From assembly GCF_014654365.1 (NCBI RefSeq), contig NZ_BNAY01000004.1, forward strand, positions 62,001 through 126,000: 64,000 bases of DNA. The letters run 5' to 3'. How positions within the stretch are numbered: the stretch's first letter is position 1; each line of letters opens with the position of its first letter. This stretch comes from Amycolatopsis oliviviridis (GTDB lineage Bacteria; Actinomycetota; Actinomycetes; Mycobacteriales; Pseudonocardiaceae). The position numbers and the translations under genes are program-made. Below are positions 25,422 to 32,717 of the stretch, one piece after another. The notes under the pieces are model-generated. The model was not told the DNA's origin. It did not search any database and saw only the letters and a list, made by a program, of their open reading frames with translations.

Positions 25422-25832
25422 ATGGCTTACGACAGCAACGCCGAGCAGAACCGGCAGGAGAAGGTCACGGTGTCCGCGCCGGCGAACCCGGACAGGCCGC
25501 CTTCGACGTCGGGCGGGGGTGGCGGCGGGTTCAGCTTCGACAAGGACAAGATCGACGGCATCATCAAGAAATGGACCGATCTGCAGGCCGAGCTGAAGAA
25601 GGACTACCGCGACGCCAACCTGATGGCGAACGTCAAGGCGCCGGGCAAGGAGTTCGCGAGCGGCGACTGGGAGAAGCTGGCGAACCCCTCGGGCAAGGCG
25701 TTCCTGGAGCAGAACCAGAAGATGCAGGACTACGTCCAGAACTACATCGATCAGCTGACCGCCGCCAAGCAGAAGATCGCCACGAACGAAGCCGAGACGC
25801 AGGCCTCGCTGAACAAGCACAAGGCCGTGTGA
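25422..25832 (+). CDS. WXG100-like/ESX-associated small protein
   Basis: A 136-residue soluble protein. A disordered N-terminus (Pro, Ser and Gly-rich up to about residue 38) is followed by a predicted helical hairpin: KIDGIIKKWTDLQAELKKDY, then a loop with NPSGKAF, then QNQKMQDYVQNYIDQLTAAK. The size and two-helix layout resemble WXG100/ESX proteins although the exact W-x-G turn is absent. It is the first gene of a cassette with a DUF3558 lipoprotein, a PPE-like protein and an EspG-like protein, which supports a type VII secretion role. The ATG start overlaps no other gene; its stop overlaps the next start (TGATG). Confidence 0.65.
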   Translation: MAYDSNAEQNRQEKVTVSAPANPDRPPSTSGGGGGGFSFDKDKIDGIIKKWTDLQAELKKDYRDANLMANVKAPGKEFASGDWEKLANPSGKAFLEQNQKMQDYVQNYIDQLTAAKQKIATNEAETQASLNKHKAV

Positions 25833-26431
25833 TGCGCCGTTCCCTCGTTCTCCTCGTCGCGGCGGGTGCGCTGGTCGCCGGCTGTTCGGGCACCAAGAAC
25901 GGCACGGCCTCTTCGGAGCCGTCCTACACGACCGGGGCCGGTTCCTCGAGCGCGTCGAGCGGTTCGTCCGGCTCCGCGCCGAAGGTGTCGAATCCCCTGA
26001 AGACCTCCTCGATCGAGAGCGACGCCTGCGCCGCGCTTTCCGCGGCGAAGCGATCCGAGCTCGGGCTCGGCGAAGGTGAGCGCGGGACCACGAGCGCGGG
26101 GCCCGGCTGTTCGCTCTTCGCCGCCGACGAGAAGCTGAATCAGATCGACATCAGCCCGGTCCTCGCGAACAAGAACGGCCTGAGCGACGTCTACGACACG
26201 AAGGCCAACGACGAGTACTTCGAGCCGACCGAGGTCAGCGGCTACCCGGCGGTGTACGCCGCGTCGCTCGACCACCGCAAGAACGGCAAGTGCGGTCTCT
26301 TCGTCGGCGTGACCGACCAGCTGGCCGTGAACATCCTGGTGCAGTACGACAGGGGACCCGGCGCGAGCGATCCGTGTCCCGTCGCGCTCAAAGTGGGGGA
26401 AGCGATGATCCAGACGTTGAAGGAGGGCTGA
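25832..26431 (+). CDS. DUF3558-family lipoprotein
   Basis: A 199-residue lipoprotein. The signal sequence MRRSLVLLVAAGALVAGC ends in a lipobox with Cys18. A Ser/Gly-rich linker up to about residue 55 leads to a DUF3558-type domain with paired cysteines (DACAALS, GPGCSLF, GKCGLFVG, SDPCPVAL). It should be anchored at the outer face of the membrane. The ATG overlaps the stop of the preceding gene (TGATG), so the two are coupled. The family occurs next to ESX substrate genes in Pseudonocardiaceae; its molecular role is unknown. Confidence 0.8.
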   Translation: MRRSLVLLVAAGALVAGCSGTKNGTASSEPSYTTGAGSSSASSGSSGSAPKVSNPLKTSSIESDACAALSAAKRSELGLGEGERGTTSAGPGCSLFAADEKLNQIDISPVLANKNGLSDVYDTKANDEYFEPTEVSGYPAVYAASLDHRKNGKCGLFVGVTDQLAVNILVQYDRGPGASDPCPVALKVGEAMIQTLKEG

Positions 26432-26434
26432 CGC

Positions 26435-27784
26435 ATGTTCCTGCTGCCGATCATCGCCGGGTACTCGGCCTACAACCTGGCGACCACGAAATCCGGCGAC
26501 TTCGAAGCGTCGGGCGGCGATCGCAAGATCGACTGCTACAACATCTGGGAGAAGATCGTCACCGGTCCGGGTACCGGGTCGATCCAGGAGGGGCAGGCCG
26601 CGGCGACCCGGCTCAAGGCCGGTTACCAGGACAGGCTGACCACCATCGACAACCTGTCGAAGGAGATGGACGCCGCCTGGACCGGCAAGAGCGCCGAAGC
26701 CGCGCAGCAGTCCGGCGCGCATCCGCTGCGGGCGTGGATGGACGACTCCGGCAAGAAGCTGGTGGACTCCGACAAGTACCTCGGCGAGCAGAACACCGCG
26801 TTCACCACGGTGAAGGCGAAGGTGCAGCAGGTCCCGAAGGACCCGCCGAAGAACAACCTGCTCAACTCCGTCACCCCGTGGACCACCGACACCGACCGCG
26901 CGATCCGGGACTACAACTCCAAGGGTCAGGCGAACGTCGACGCGTTCAACGAGTACTTCAAGGCCAGTTCCGAGAACGGCAAGGGTCTGCCCACCTACAA
27001 CAAGATGGAGGGGCAGAAGACCAACGTCGACGTGAGCGGCGGCGGCAAGGGCAAAGACAAGGACAAGGACGGCAACGGCCAGGGCGACCGCAACGGGAAC
27101 AACGGCATGCCGGGCATCTCGACGCCGCCCGGTTCGATGCCGCCCGGCGGGATGCCGAACGTCCCCGGGGCGAACATTCCGGGCATCGGCACGCCGGGTT
27201 CGAACCTGCCGGGGTCCAACCTGCCGGGCAGCAACCTGCCCGGATCGAACTTTCCCGGGTCCAACCTGCCGGGCTCGAACCTGCCCGGCGGGCAGTACAA
27301 CCCGAACATCCCCGGCAGCAATTACAAGCCGCCGTCCTGGGACGACGGGACGAGCGCGTCCGGCTACACCCCGCCGAAGATCCCCGGTGCCGGCGGCTTC
27401 GGCCCGGGTGGTGGCGGAGGCGGTGGCGGCGGCTTCGGCGGTACCGACATCCCGGGTGCGGGCGGCTTCGGTCCGGACGGTGGCTTCGGCCCCGGTGGCG
27501 GCGGGTTCGGTCCCGGCGGCAGCAGCGGCGCGGCCATGCCCGGCGGCGCGGGTGCGATGGGCGGCGCGGGCATGGGCGGCGGCGCCGGTGGTGCCGGTTC
27601 CGGTGCCGGAGCGGGCCGCGGCGCCGGCGGGATGATGGGCGGCATGGGCGGTATGGGAGCCGGTGGCGCCAAGGGCAAGGGCGGCGAGGACGAGGAGCGC
27701 AGCGCCAAGTTCCTGGTCGGCGACGACCCCAACGAGATCTTCGGAACCGACGAACTCACCGCACCGCCGGTGATCGGGGAGTAA
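26435..27784 (+). CDS. PPE-like ESX secretion substrate with low-complexity C-terminus
   Basis: A 449-residue protein. The N-terminal 200 residues are helical and contain a W-x-G turn (AAWTGKSAEAA, about 82), as in PPE/WXG proteins that leave by type VII secretion. Residues about 225-300 carry five near-exact copies of GSNLPG and similar GxPG units. A Gly-rich region with GGFGPGGGG runs to about 425. The acidic end (GDDPNEIFGTDELTAPP) resembles the tail seen in other actinobacterial PPE-like proteins. It starts three bases after the lipoprotein stop. It is probably secreted; the final role is unknown. Confidence 0.7.
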   Translation: MFLLPIIAGYSAYNLATTKSGDFEASGGDRKIDCYNIWEKIVTGPGTGSIQEGQAAATRLKAGYQDRLTTIDNLSKEMDAAWTGKSAEAAQQSGAHPLRAWMDDSGKKLVDSDKYLGEQNTAFTTVKAKVQQVPKDPPKNNLLNSVTPWTTDTDRAIRDYNSKGQANVDAFNEYFKASSENGKGLPTYNKMEGQKTNVDVSGGGKGKDKDKDGNGQGDRNGNNGMPGISTPPGSMPPGGMPNVPGANIPGIGTPGSNLPGSNLPGSNLPGSNFPGSNLPGSNLPGGQYNPNIPGSNYKPPSWDDGTSASGYTPPKIPGAGGFGPGGGGGGGGGFGGTDIPGAGGFGPDGGFGPGGGGFGPGGSSGAAMPGGAGAMGGAGMGGGAGGAGSGAGAGRGAGGMMGGMGGMGAGGAKGKGGEDEERSAKFLVGDDPNEIFGTDELTAPPVIGE

Positions 27785-27881
27785 TACGAACATCCAGGCC
27801 GGGCGCGTGCCAAGATTGGGGCCGCGCCCGGCTTGTCTCGTTCCGGGCTGGACGGACAAGAACGACTAGGGGGCAGTTCCG

Positions 27882-28679
27882 GTGCTGGACAAGCAGGTCA
27901 CGATCACGACCGGCACCCTCATCACGCTGATCCGCCGCCGGGGCGGTGAGCCGCACACGATCCTGTCGGAAACCCCGACCTGGTACGGCGAAGAGGCGCA
28001 GCGGGCCGAGGACGAGCGGACCAACGAAGAGCTGGCGAGTCAGGGGCTCTTCGGCGCACGGGGCCTGCACCCCGGGTTCAAGGCGACGCTCGAAGCGATC
28101 GCCAGGCCGTCGCTGGAGTACTACGGCTGGGTCGACGGCGGGTTCGAGGGCAAGGCGCTGAGCTTCACCCTGCTCGCCGGGAGCGCCGGTGGCGAGGGCT
28201 TCGTCCTCGCCCGCCACAGCGAGCACGACGGCGTCGCGCTCGCTTCGGTGCGGCCCGAAGAACTGCTCACCGAGTTCCTCGACCAGATCCCGAAGCTCGC
28301 GCCGGGACGCGGGCGGCCGGTCGCCGTCCCGAAGAGTCAGGTCGAGACCTCGCGCGCGTCGTCGACGGCGCAGGATGAAGGCTTCGAGGTGCTCCGCAGC
28401 GGCCGCCAGAGCGCCGGCAGCCAGGAGGCGGACGAGCTTCGCCGCATTCTCGCGTTACGCCGTTTGGGGAGTGGCAGCCTGTACGTCGCCGCTCGCGGCC
28501 GGAGCGGCGCGCGGCAGCGGATCGAACGCCCGGTGAACTACATCGATACGTCCGAGGGCCGGTGGCTGACCGAGGAGATACCGGGAAGTGGCGAGCCGAG
28601 GATCGCCTTCACACCCGCCGACCAGCAGGTTCTCGGCGAACGACTACGGAGCGCACAGGGCAGGTTGTTCGCGTCCTGA
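27882..28679 (+). CDS. EspG-family ESX chaperone
   Basis: A 265-residue protein matching the EspG fold. An N-terminal beta-rich part (FKATLEAIARPSLEYYGWVD) is followed by the central block GFVLARHSEHDGVALASVRPEELLTEFLDQIP. The C-terminal half ends in the conserved pattern NYIDTSEGRWLTEEI. EspG proteins bind the tip of PE-PPE heterodimers in the cytosol and keep them soluble for export by ESX. The adjacent PPE-like gene is the obvious client. The start is GTG 27882. No ESX core ATPase is in this window, so the machine must be encoded elsewhere. Confidence 0.82.
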   Translation: MLDKQVTITTGTLITLIRRRGGEPHTILSETPTWYGEEAQRAEDERTNEELASQGLFGARGLHPGFKATLEAIARPSLEYYGWVDGGFEGKALSFTLLAGSAGGEGFVLARHSEHDGVALASVRPEELLTEFLDQIPKLAPGRGRPVAVPKSQVETSRASSTAQDEGFEVLRSGRQSAGSQEADELRRILALRRLGSGSLYVAARGRSGARQRIERPVNYIDTSEGRWLTEEIPGSGEPRIAFTPADQQVLGERLRSAQGRLFAS

Positions 28680-28727
28680 ATTCCGCGCCGTTCAGCCCAC
28701 CGGGTCAACCCTCTACTCTCCGTGGCA

Positions 28728-28942
28728 TTCATCCACAGGGCACCCCTGTGCGCCCCCGTGCGACACGCCGAGCGACGTGTTTTGCCCGACACGCCGTCGC
28801 GAGTTGAATAAAGTTCTCCACAGTCTCTCCACAGGCTCTGACCAGCGCTTTTGTCAGACCATCCCAGCGTTGCCCACAAGTTGTACACAGGCTTCGGGCC
28901 ACCTGTGAAGGGATGCCCGCAGTCATCCCCAGGTTATCCACA
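28728..28942. promoter_or_regulatory. cluster of DnaA-box-like sites upstream of dnaB
   Basis: The gene-free stretch 28680-29155 holds a perfect DnaA box TTATCCACA (28934-28942). Near copies in the same orientation are TCATCCACA (28729-28737), TTCTCCACA (28814-28822), CTCTCCACA (28825-28833), TTGCCCACA (28870-28878) and TTGTACACA (28881-28889). Four of these five differ at one position from TTATCCACA or TTGTCCACA. The origin itself is expected near dnaA/dnaN, so this is more likely a DnaA-controlled region or a DnaA-titrating site. DnaA binding is an inference. Confidence 0.6.
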
Positions 28943-29110
28943 GGGCGGTCCCCAGGCGAAATTGCGCTGGTCCTTTCGGGGGGCCTACCGTGCCCGCCGG
29001 GCGGGTACACACCGTGGTGTTCTTCCGGCCCGGAGGTGGACGCAGGGGAGCGCCGGGGGCCTGGGGAGGGCGGCCGGCGGGCGCAGGCGGAGTGACCGGG
29101 GAAAATCTGG

Positions 29111-29131
29111 CATAATCGAACGCGTGTTCGA
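29111..29131 (+). promoter_or_regulatory. dnaB promoter with perfect LexA (SOS) box
   Basis: The -10-like CATAAT (29111-29116) runs directly into TCGAACGCGTGTTCGA (29116-29131), an exact 16-base palindrome matching the actinobacterial LexA consensus TCGAAC-N4-GTTCGA. LexA bound here would cover the transcription start. The dnaB ribosome binding site AGGAGG follows at 29139-29144. No clear -35 was seen. Confidence 0.75.
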
Positions 29132-29155
29132 TGTCTTGAGGAGGTGGCAGCAGCG

Positions 29156-31768
29156 GTGGCGCTGACCGACGACCGCAATCCGACGTACGCGGATTCCGAC
29201 CCGGGTCCCAGTGACCCCGGTCCGCGCGGCGGGGAGTACGACCGCCAGCCGCCACAGGACATCGCGGCCGAGCAGTCCGTGCTCGGCGGCATGCTGCTGT
29301 CGAAGGACGCCGTCGCCGACGTCATCGAAGCCCTCGGACCCGACGACTTCTACCGGCCGGCGCACCAGGCGATCTACGACGTCATCCTCGACCTCTACGG
29401 GCGCGGCGAGCCCGCCGACCCGATCACCGTCTCCGCCGAACTGGAACGCCGCGGCGAACTCGGCCGCGTCGGCGGCGCCCCGTACCTGCACACCCTGATC
29501 GCGACGGTGCCGACGGCGGCGAACGCCGGGTACTACGCGGAGATCGTCTCCGAGAAGGCCGTGCTGCGGCGCCTCGTCGAGGCGGGCACGCGGATCGTGC
29601 AGTACGGCTACGGCGCGGCCGCGGCCGACGGCGCGAACATCGACGAGGTCGTCGACCGCGCGCAGGCCGCGATCTACGACGTCACCGAGCGGCGCACCAG
29701 CGAGGACTACGTCGCGCTGGAAGAGCTGCTCCAGCCGACCATGGACGAGATCGACGCGATCGCGTCGCGGGGTGGGCAGTCGCAGGGCATCCCGACCGGG
29801 TTCGCCGACTTCGACGATCTGACCAACGGCCTGCACCCCGGCCAGATGATCATCGTCGCCGCGCGTCCCGGTGTCGGGAAGGCGCTCGCGCTGGACACCC
29901 CGCTGGCCACTCCCGGCGGCTGGACGACCATGGGCGAGGTCAAGCCCGGTGACAGGCTGATCGGCGCGAACGGCCGTCCGACGACGGTGGTCGCCGCGAC
30001 CGAGGTCATGAACGGCAGGCCTTGCTACGAAGTCGAGTTCTCGGACGGCACGGTGATCCTCGCGGACGCGGAACACCAATGGCAGACCGACACGAGGGCG
30101 TCCCGCCGTTCGACGAGCGGTCCGGCGGTGCGGACGACGGAAGAGCTGGCGGCCACCCTGCGGTGCGATACCGCGGATCGGCGCGCCAACCATTCGATCG
30201 GCACCACGGCTCCGTTGCAGTTGCCTGAGCGCGATCTCCCGCTGCACCCCTACGCGCTCGGAGCCTGGCTGGGAGACGGCCACTCGGCCAGTGCGCGCTT
30301 CACCACGGCGGACCCGGAGATCATCTGCTATCTGGAAGCGGAAGCCGGGCTTCTGGTGGAACGACGGGGCGAACTGTCGTACACCCTGCGGCTGGTTCCC
30401 CCGGATCCGGTCGAATACCGGCGTTGTGAGGTCTGCGGAGAACCGTTCCTTCCCCAAACCTCCCAGGTGCGGACGTGCGGCCGTTCCTGCGGCGGCAAGG
30501 TGCGTTTCCAGAGTGCTCCGGTGCCCGCGCCGACCTGCCCCGACTGCGGGCGCCCGTCGTCGGGGATGCGCCTTTGCCAGGCCTGCCGCAACGAACACGG
30601 CAGCGTGCAGGCGATTCTCCGTACGCTGGGCGTTCTCGGCGACAAGCACATCCCCGTGGACTACCTGCGGGCGTCCGTCGAACAACGCCGTGCGCTGCTG
30701 GCCGGGCTGCTCGACACCGACGGCACCGTGAACCACTCCGGCGCGGTCCAGTTCGTCGTGACGAACAAGGTGCTCGCCGAACAGACCCGGGAACTGATCG
30801 TCAGCCTCGGTTACCGCTGTTCGCTCACGACCAAGAAGGTCAAGGGGCGCAGCGAGGAGACCTCTACGGCGTACATCCTCGGCTTCACCACCCAGGATCG
30901 GGTGTTCTGGCTGCAACGCAAGCACCTGCTGCAGAAGGAACGCCTCACCAACGTCCGCGTCCGCCCGCATCTTCGCTACATCGTGGACGTCCGCCCCGTA
31001 CCGTCCGTTCCGGTGCGGTGCGTGGAAGTCGACGCGCCGGACCATCTGTACCTGGCCGGGCGATCGATGGTCCCGACCCACAACTCGACGCTCGGGCTGG
31101 ACTTCGCGCGTTCGGCGTCCATCAAACACGGTCTGACCAGCGTCATCTTCTCGCTGGAAATGAGCAGGACCGAGATCGTCATGCGCATGCTCTCGGCCGA
31201 AGCGCGGATCCGCCTGGCGGATATGCGCGGTGGAAAGATGTCCGACGACGACTGGACGCGGCTCGCGCGCCGGATGAGCGAGGTCTCCGAGGCGCCGCTG
31301 TTCGTCGACGACTCGCCGAACATGACGATGATGGAGATCCGCGCGAAGGCCCGGCGGCTCAAGCAGCGCAACGACCTCAAGCTCGTCGTCCTCGACTACC
31401 TCCAGCTGATGACCTCGGGCAAGCGCGTCGAGTCCCGGCAGCAGGAGGTCTCGGAGTTCTCGCGGCAGATGAAGCTGCTGGCCAAGGAGATCGAGGTCCC
31501 GGTGATCGCGATCAGCCAGCTGAACCGTGGTCCCGAGCAGCGGACCGACAAACGCCCGATGCTGTCCGACCTCCGTGAGTCCGGCTCGCTGGAGCAGGAC
31601 GCCGACCTCGTCATCCTGGTCAACCGGCCCGACGCCTGGGAGCGGGACGACCCTCGGGCGGGCGAGGCGGACCTGATCATCGCGAAGCACCGTGCCGGGC
31701 CGACGGCGACGATCACCGTCGCGCACCAGCTGCACTACAGCCGCTTCGTCGACCTGTCACACGACTAG
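29156..31768 (+). CDS. dnaB: replicative DNA helicase DnaB with intein
   Basis: An 870-residue precursor; removing the 401-residue intein leaves a 469-residue DnaB of normal length. DnaB is the ring helicase that unwinds the fork. I prefer GTG 29156 to GTG 29144, because the latter lies within the AGGAGG site. The N-terminal domain (residues about 30-175; QPPQDIAAEQSVLGGMLLS) and the RecA-like domain (VVLDYLQLM, ISQLNRGPEQRTDKRP, DLRESGSLEQDAD) are complete. The Walker A loop ARPGVGK-ST is split by the intein between Lys and Ser, so helicase activity requires splicing. The gene is monocistronic behind a LexA box. Confidence 0.95.
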   Translation: MALTDDRNPTYADSDPGPSDPGPRGGEYDRQPPQDIAAEQSVLGGMLLSKDAVADVIEALGPDDFYRPAHQAIYDVILDLYGRGEPADPITVSAELERRGELGRVGGAPYLHTLIATVPTAANAGYYAEIVSEKAVLRRLVEAGTRIVQYGYGAAAADGANIDEVVDRAQAAIYDVTERRTSEDYVALEELLQPTMDEIDAIASRGGQSQGIPTGFADFDDLTNGLHPGQMIIVAARPGVGKALALDTPLATPGGWTTMGEVKPGDRLIGANGRPTTVVAATEVMNGRPCYEVEFSDGTVILADAEHQWQTDTRASRRSTSGPAVRTTEELAATLRCDTADRRANHSIGTTAPLQLPERDLPLHPYALGAWLGDGHSASARFTTADPEIICYLEAEAGLLVERRGELSYTLRLVPPDPVEYRRCEVCGEPFLPQTSQVRTCGRSCGGKVRFQSAPVPAPTCPDCGRPSSGMRLCQACRNEHGSVQAILRTLGVLGDKHIPVDYLRASVEQRRALLAGLLDTDGTVNHSGAVQFVVTNKVLAEQTRELIVSLGYRCSLTTKKVKGRSEETSTAYILGFTTQDRVFWLQRKHLLQKERLTNVRVRPHLRYIVDVRPVPSVPVRCVEVDAPDHLYLAGRSMVPTHNSTLGLDFARSASIKHGLTSVIFSLEMSRTEIVMRMLSAEARIRLADMRGGKMSDDDWTRLARRMSEVSEAPLFVDDSPNMTMMEIRAKARRLKQRNDLKLVVLDYLQLMTSGKRVESRQQEVSEFSRQMKLLAKEIEVPVIAISQLNRGPEQRTDKRPMLSDLRESGSLEQDADLVILVNRPDAWERDDPRAGEADLIIAKHRAGPTATITVAHQLHYSRFVDLSHD
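29882..31084 (+). other. class 3-type intein with LAGLIDADG endonuclease in DnaB
   Basis: The 401-residue intein covers residues 243-643 of the precursor. It begins with Ala (ALALDTPLATPGG), not Cys or Ser, and ends PTHN before Ser+1. The triad that defines class 3 inteins is present: Trp67 after the block B His (AEHQWQT), Cys380 in block F (RCVEVDAPDH) and Thr399 before the terminal His-Asn. A homing endonuclease lies between the splicing blocks, with both dodecapeptides (LGAWLGDG at 368-375; LLAGLLDTDG ending at 523). Between them are two Cys4 clusters, precursor residues 424/427/441/445 and 461/464/474/477, suggestive of zinc ribbons. Confidence 0.9.
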
Positions 31769-32143
31769 TCAGCGCTTGGCCGAGGGAGCGCCTCCGCGCA
31801 GGGCGCCCTCGACCAGCGCGACGGTCGCGCGCGGGTCGTCGACTTGGAGGACCAGCCGGGTGTAGCGCTCGTCGGCGAGTTCGATCACGACGGCCTTCGA
31901 CGCGTCCTTGACGTCCCAGAAGACCTTTTCGCCGTCGAGGTGGAACGTGCCCGCCGTGATCACGCCGGGCACGTGGGCACCCGGCGCCCGGATTCCCTTG
32001 GGGTCGGCGGTGATGCCGGGGTCCGCGGTCGCGCCGCGGACGTTGGCCAGCGGGATGGACAGCCTGCTCTTCAGGGCCCAGAGCTTGTCGAGACCTTCGA
32101 TCACGACAACGAGTTCGCCGCCGTCGATGGTGACCAGTGCCAT
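31769..32143 (-). CDS. hypothetical PH-like protein, 124 residues
   Basis: A small soluble protein of a type common in actinobacteria. It begins MALVTIDGGELVVVIEGLDK and contains WALKSRLSIPLANVRGA and FWDVKDASKAVVIELADE, which suggest a bacterial pleckstrin-homology-like beta barrel. It has no signal peptide or membrane segment. Its stop is directly next to the dnaB stop (convergent). It lies 13 bases downstream of a TetR regulator in the same direction and is probably co-transcribed with it. The function is unknown. Confidence 0.6.
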   Translation of the reverse strand: MALVTIDGGELVVVIEGLDKLWALKSRLSIPLANVRGATADPGITADPKGIRAPGAHVPGVITAGTFHLDGEKVFWDVKDASKAVVIELADERYTRLVLQVDDPRATVALVEGALRGGAPSAKR

Positions 32144-32156
32144 GTCTGTTTCCTTG

Positions 32157-32657
32157 TCAGTCGAGGGGATCGAGGCGTTGGGTCAGCGCGTCGCCGACCC
32201 CGCCGGGGTTTCCGCGCAGGCGGATGCCCAGCGCGGCCGCCGTGAGGGCGGCGGCCAGGGCGATGGAGACGCCGAGCGCGTCGGCGATGGCCTGGTCGAC
32301 GGCGGCCAACGCCGCGGCCACCTCGGCGGCCACCTCCTCGTCGGCCGGTGCCCGTTCGACCGCCGCGAGCAGCAGCAGCCCGAGGTCGGCCGACGTGACG
32401 AGCCGCAGCGCGGCCGCGGCGTCCGATGCCGAGGCGAGCGCCTCGGTCAAGGGGCGGACGTCGTCGGCGAGGTGGCGGCGCAGGGCGATCAGGTAGAGGC
32501 CGCGCTTGCTGCCGAAAGTCTTGTAGAGGCTGTTGCGGTGCACGCCGAGGTGGGCGACGAGGTCGTCGATGGACACCCCGTCGTACGCGCGGCCACCGAA
32601 CAACCCCACGGCGGCGCGCACCACCTCGTCCTCGTCGAACGCCCTTCGCCTACCCAT
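32157..32657 (-). CDS. TetR-family transcriptional regulator
   Basis: A 166-residue TetR protein. ATG 32657 (MGRRRAFDEDEVVRAAVGLF) is the likely start; a longer reading would enter the operator. The helix-turn-helix region is YDGVSIDDLVAHLGVHRNSLYKTFGSKRGL. The C-terminal ligand domain is Ala/Leu-rich and short. A 42-base inverted repeat lies directly upstream, so it probably represses its own promoter. It may also affect the hypothetical gene downstream. The ligand is unknown. Confidence 0.82.
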   Translation of the reverse strand: MGRRRAFDEDEVVRAAVGLFGGRAYDGVSIDDLVAHLGVHRNSLYKTFGSKRGLYLIALRRHLADDVRPLTEALASASDAAAALRLVTSADLGLLLLAAVERAPADEEVAAEVAAALAAVDQAIADALGVSIALAAALTAAALGIRLRGNPGGVGDALTQRLDPLD

Positions 32658-32671
32658 GGCACGACGATAGA

Positions 32672-32713
32672 CTTTTGAGGAACGATCAGTCAAGAACGAT
32701 CGTTCCTCAAAAG
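32672..32713. promoter_or_regulatory. TetR operator with long inverted repeat
   Basis: Exact 16-base arms CTTTTGAGGAACGATC (32672-32687) and 32698-32713 flank a 10-base spacer. A second palindrome GAACGATCGTTC (32694-32705) overlaps the right arm. The repeat occupies most of the 60 bases between the TetR gene and the upstream hydrolase gene, indicating autoregulation with two overlapping dimer sites. Confidence 0.7.
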
Positions 32714-32717
32714 GCTG

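Noticed and set aside
27180-27300. Short tandem repeats resembling a CRISPR array
   Set aside because: The units are 18 bases, in frame, without spacers and encode GSNLPG; they belong to the PPE-like coding sequence.
28680-29155. Chromosomal origin of replication
   Set aside because: DnaA-box-like sites are present, but neither dnaA nor dnaN is nearby and no AT-rich unwinding element was seen.
28985-31735. A long leftward open frame opposite dnaB
   Set aside because: It is a shadow frame without ribosome binding site or known domains; dnaB on the plus strand is certain.
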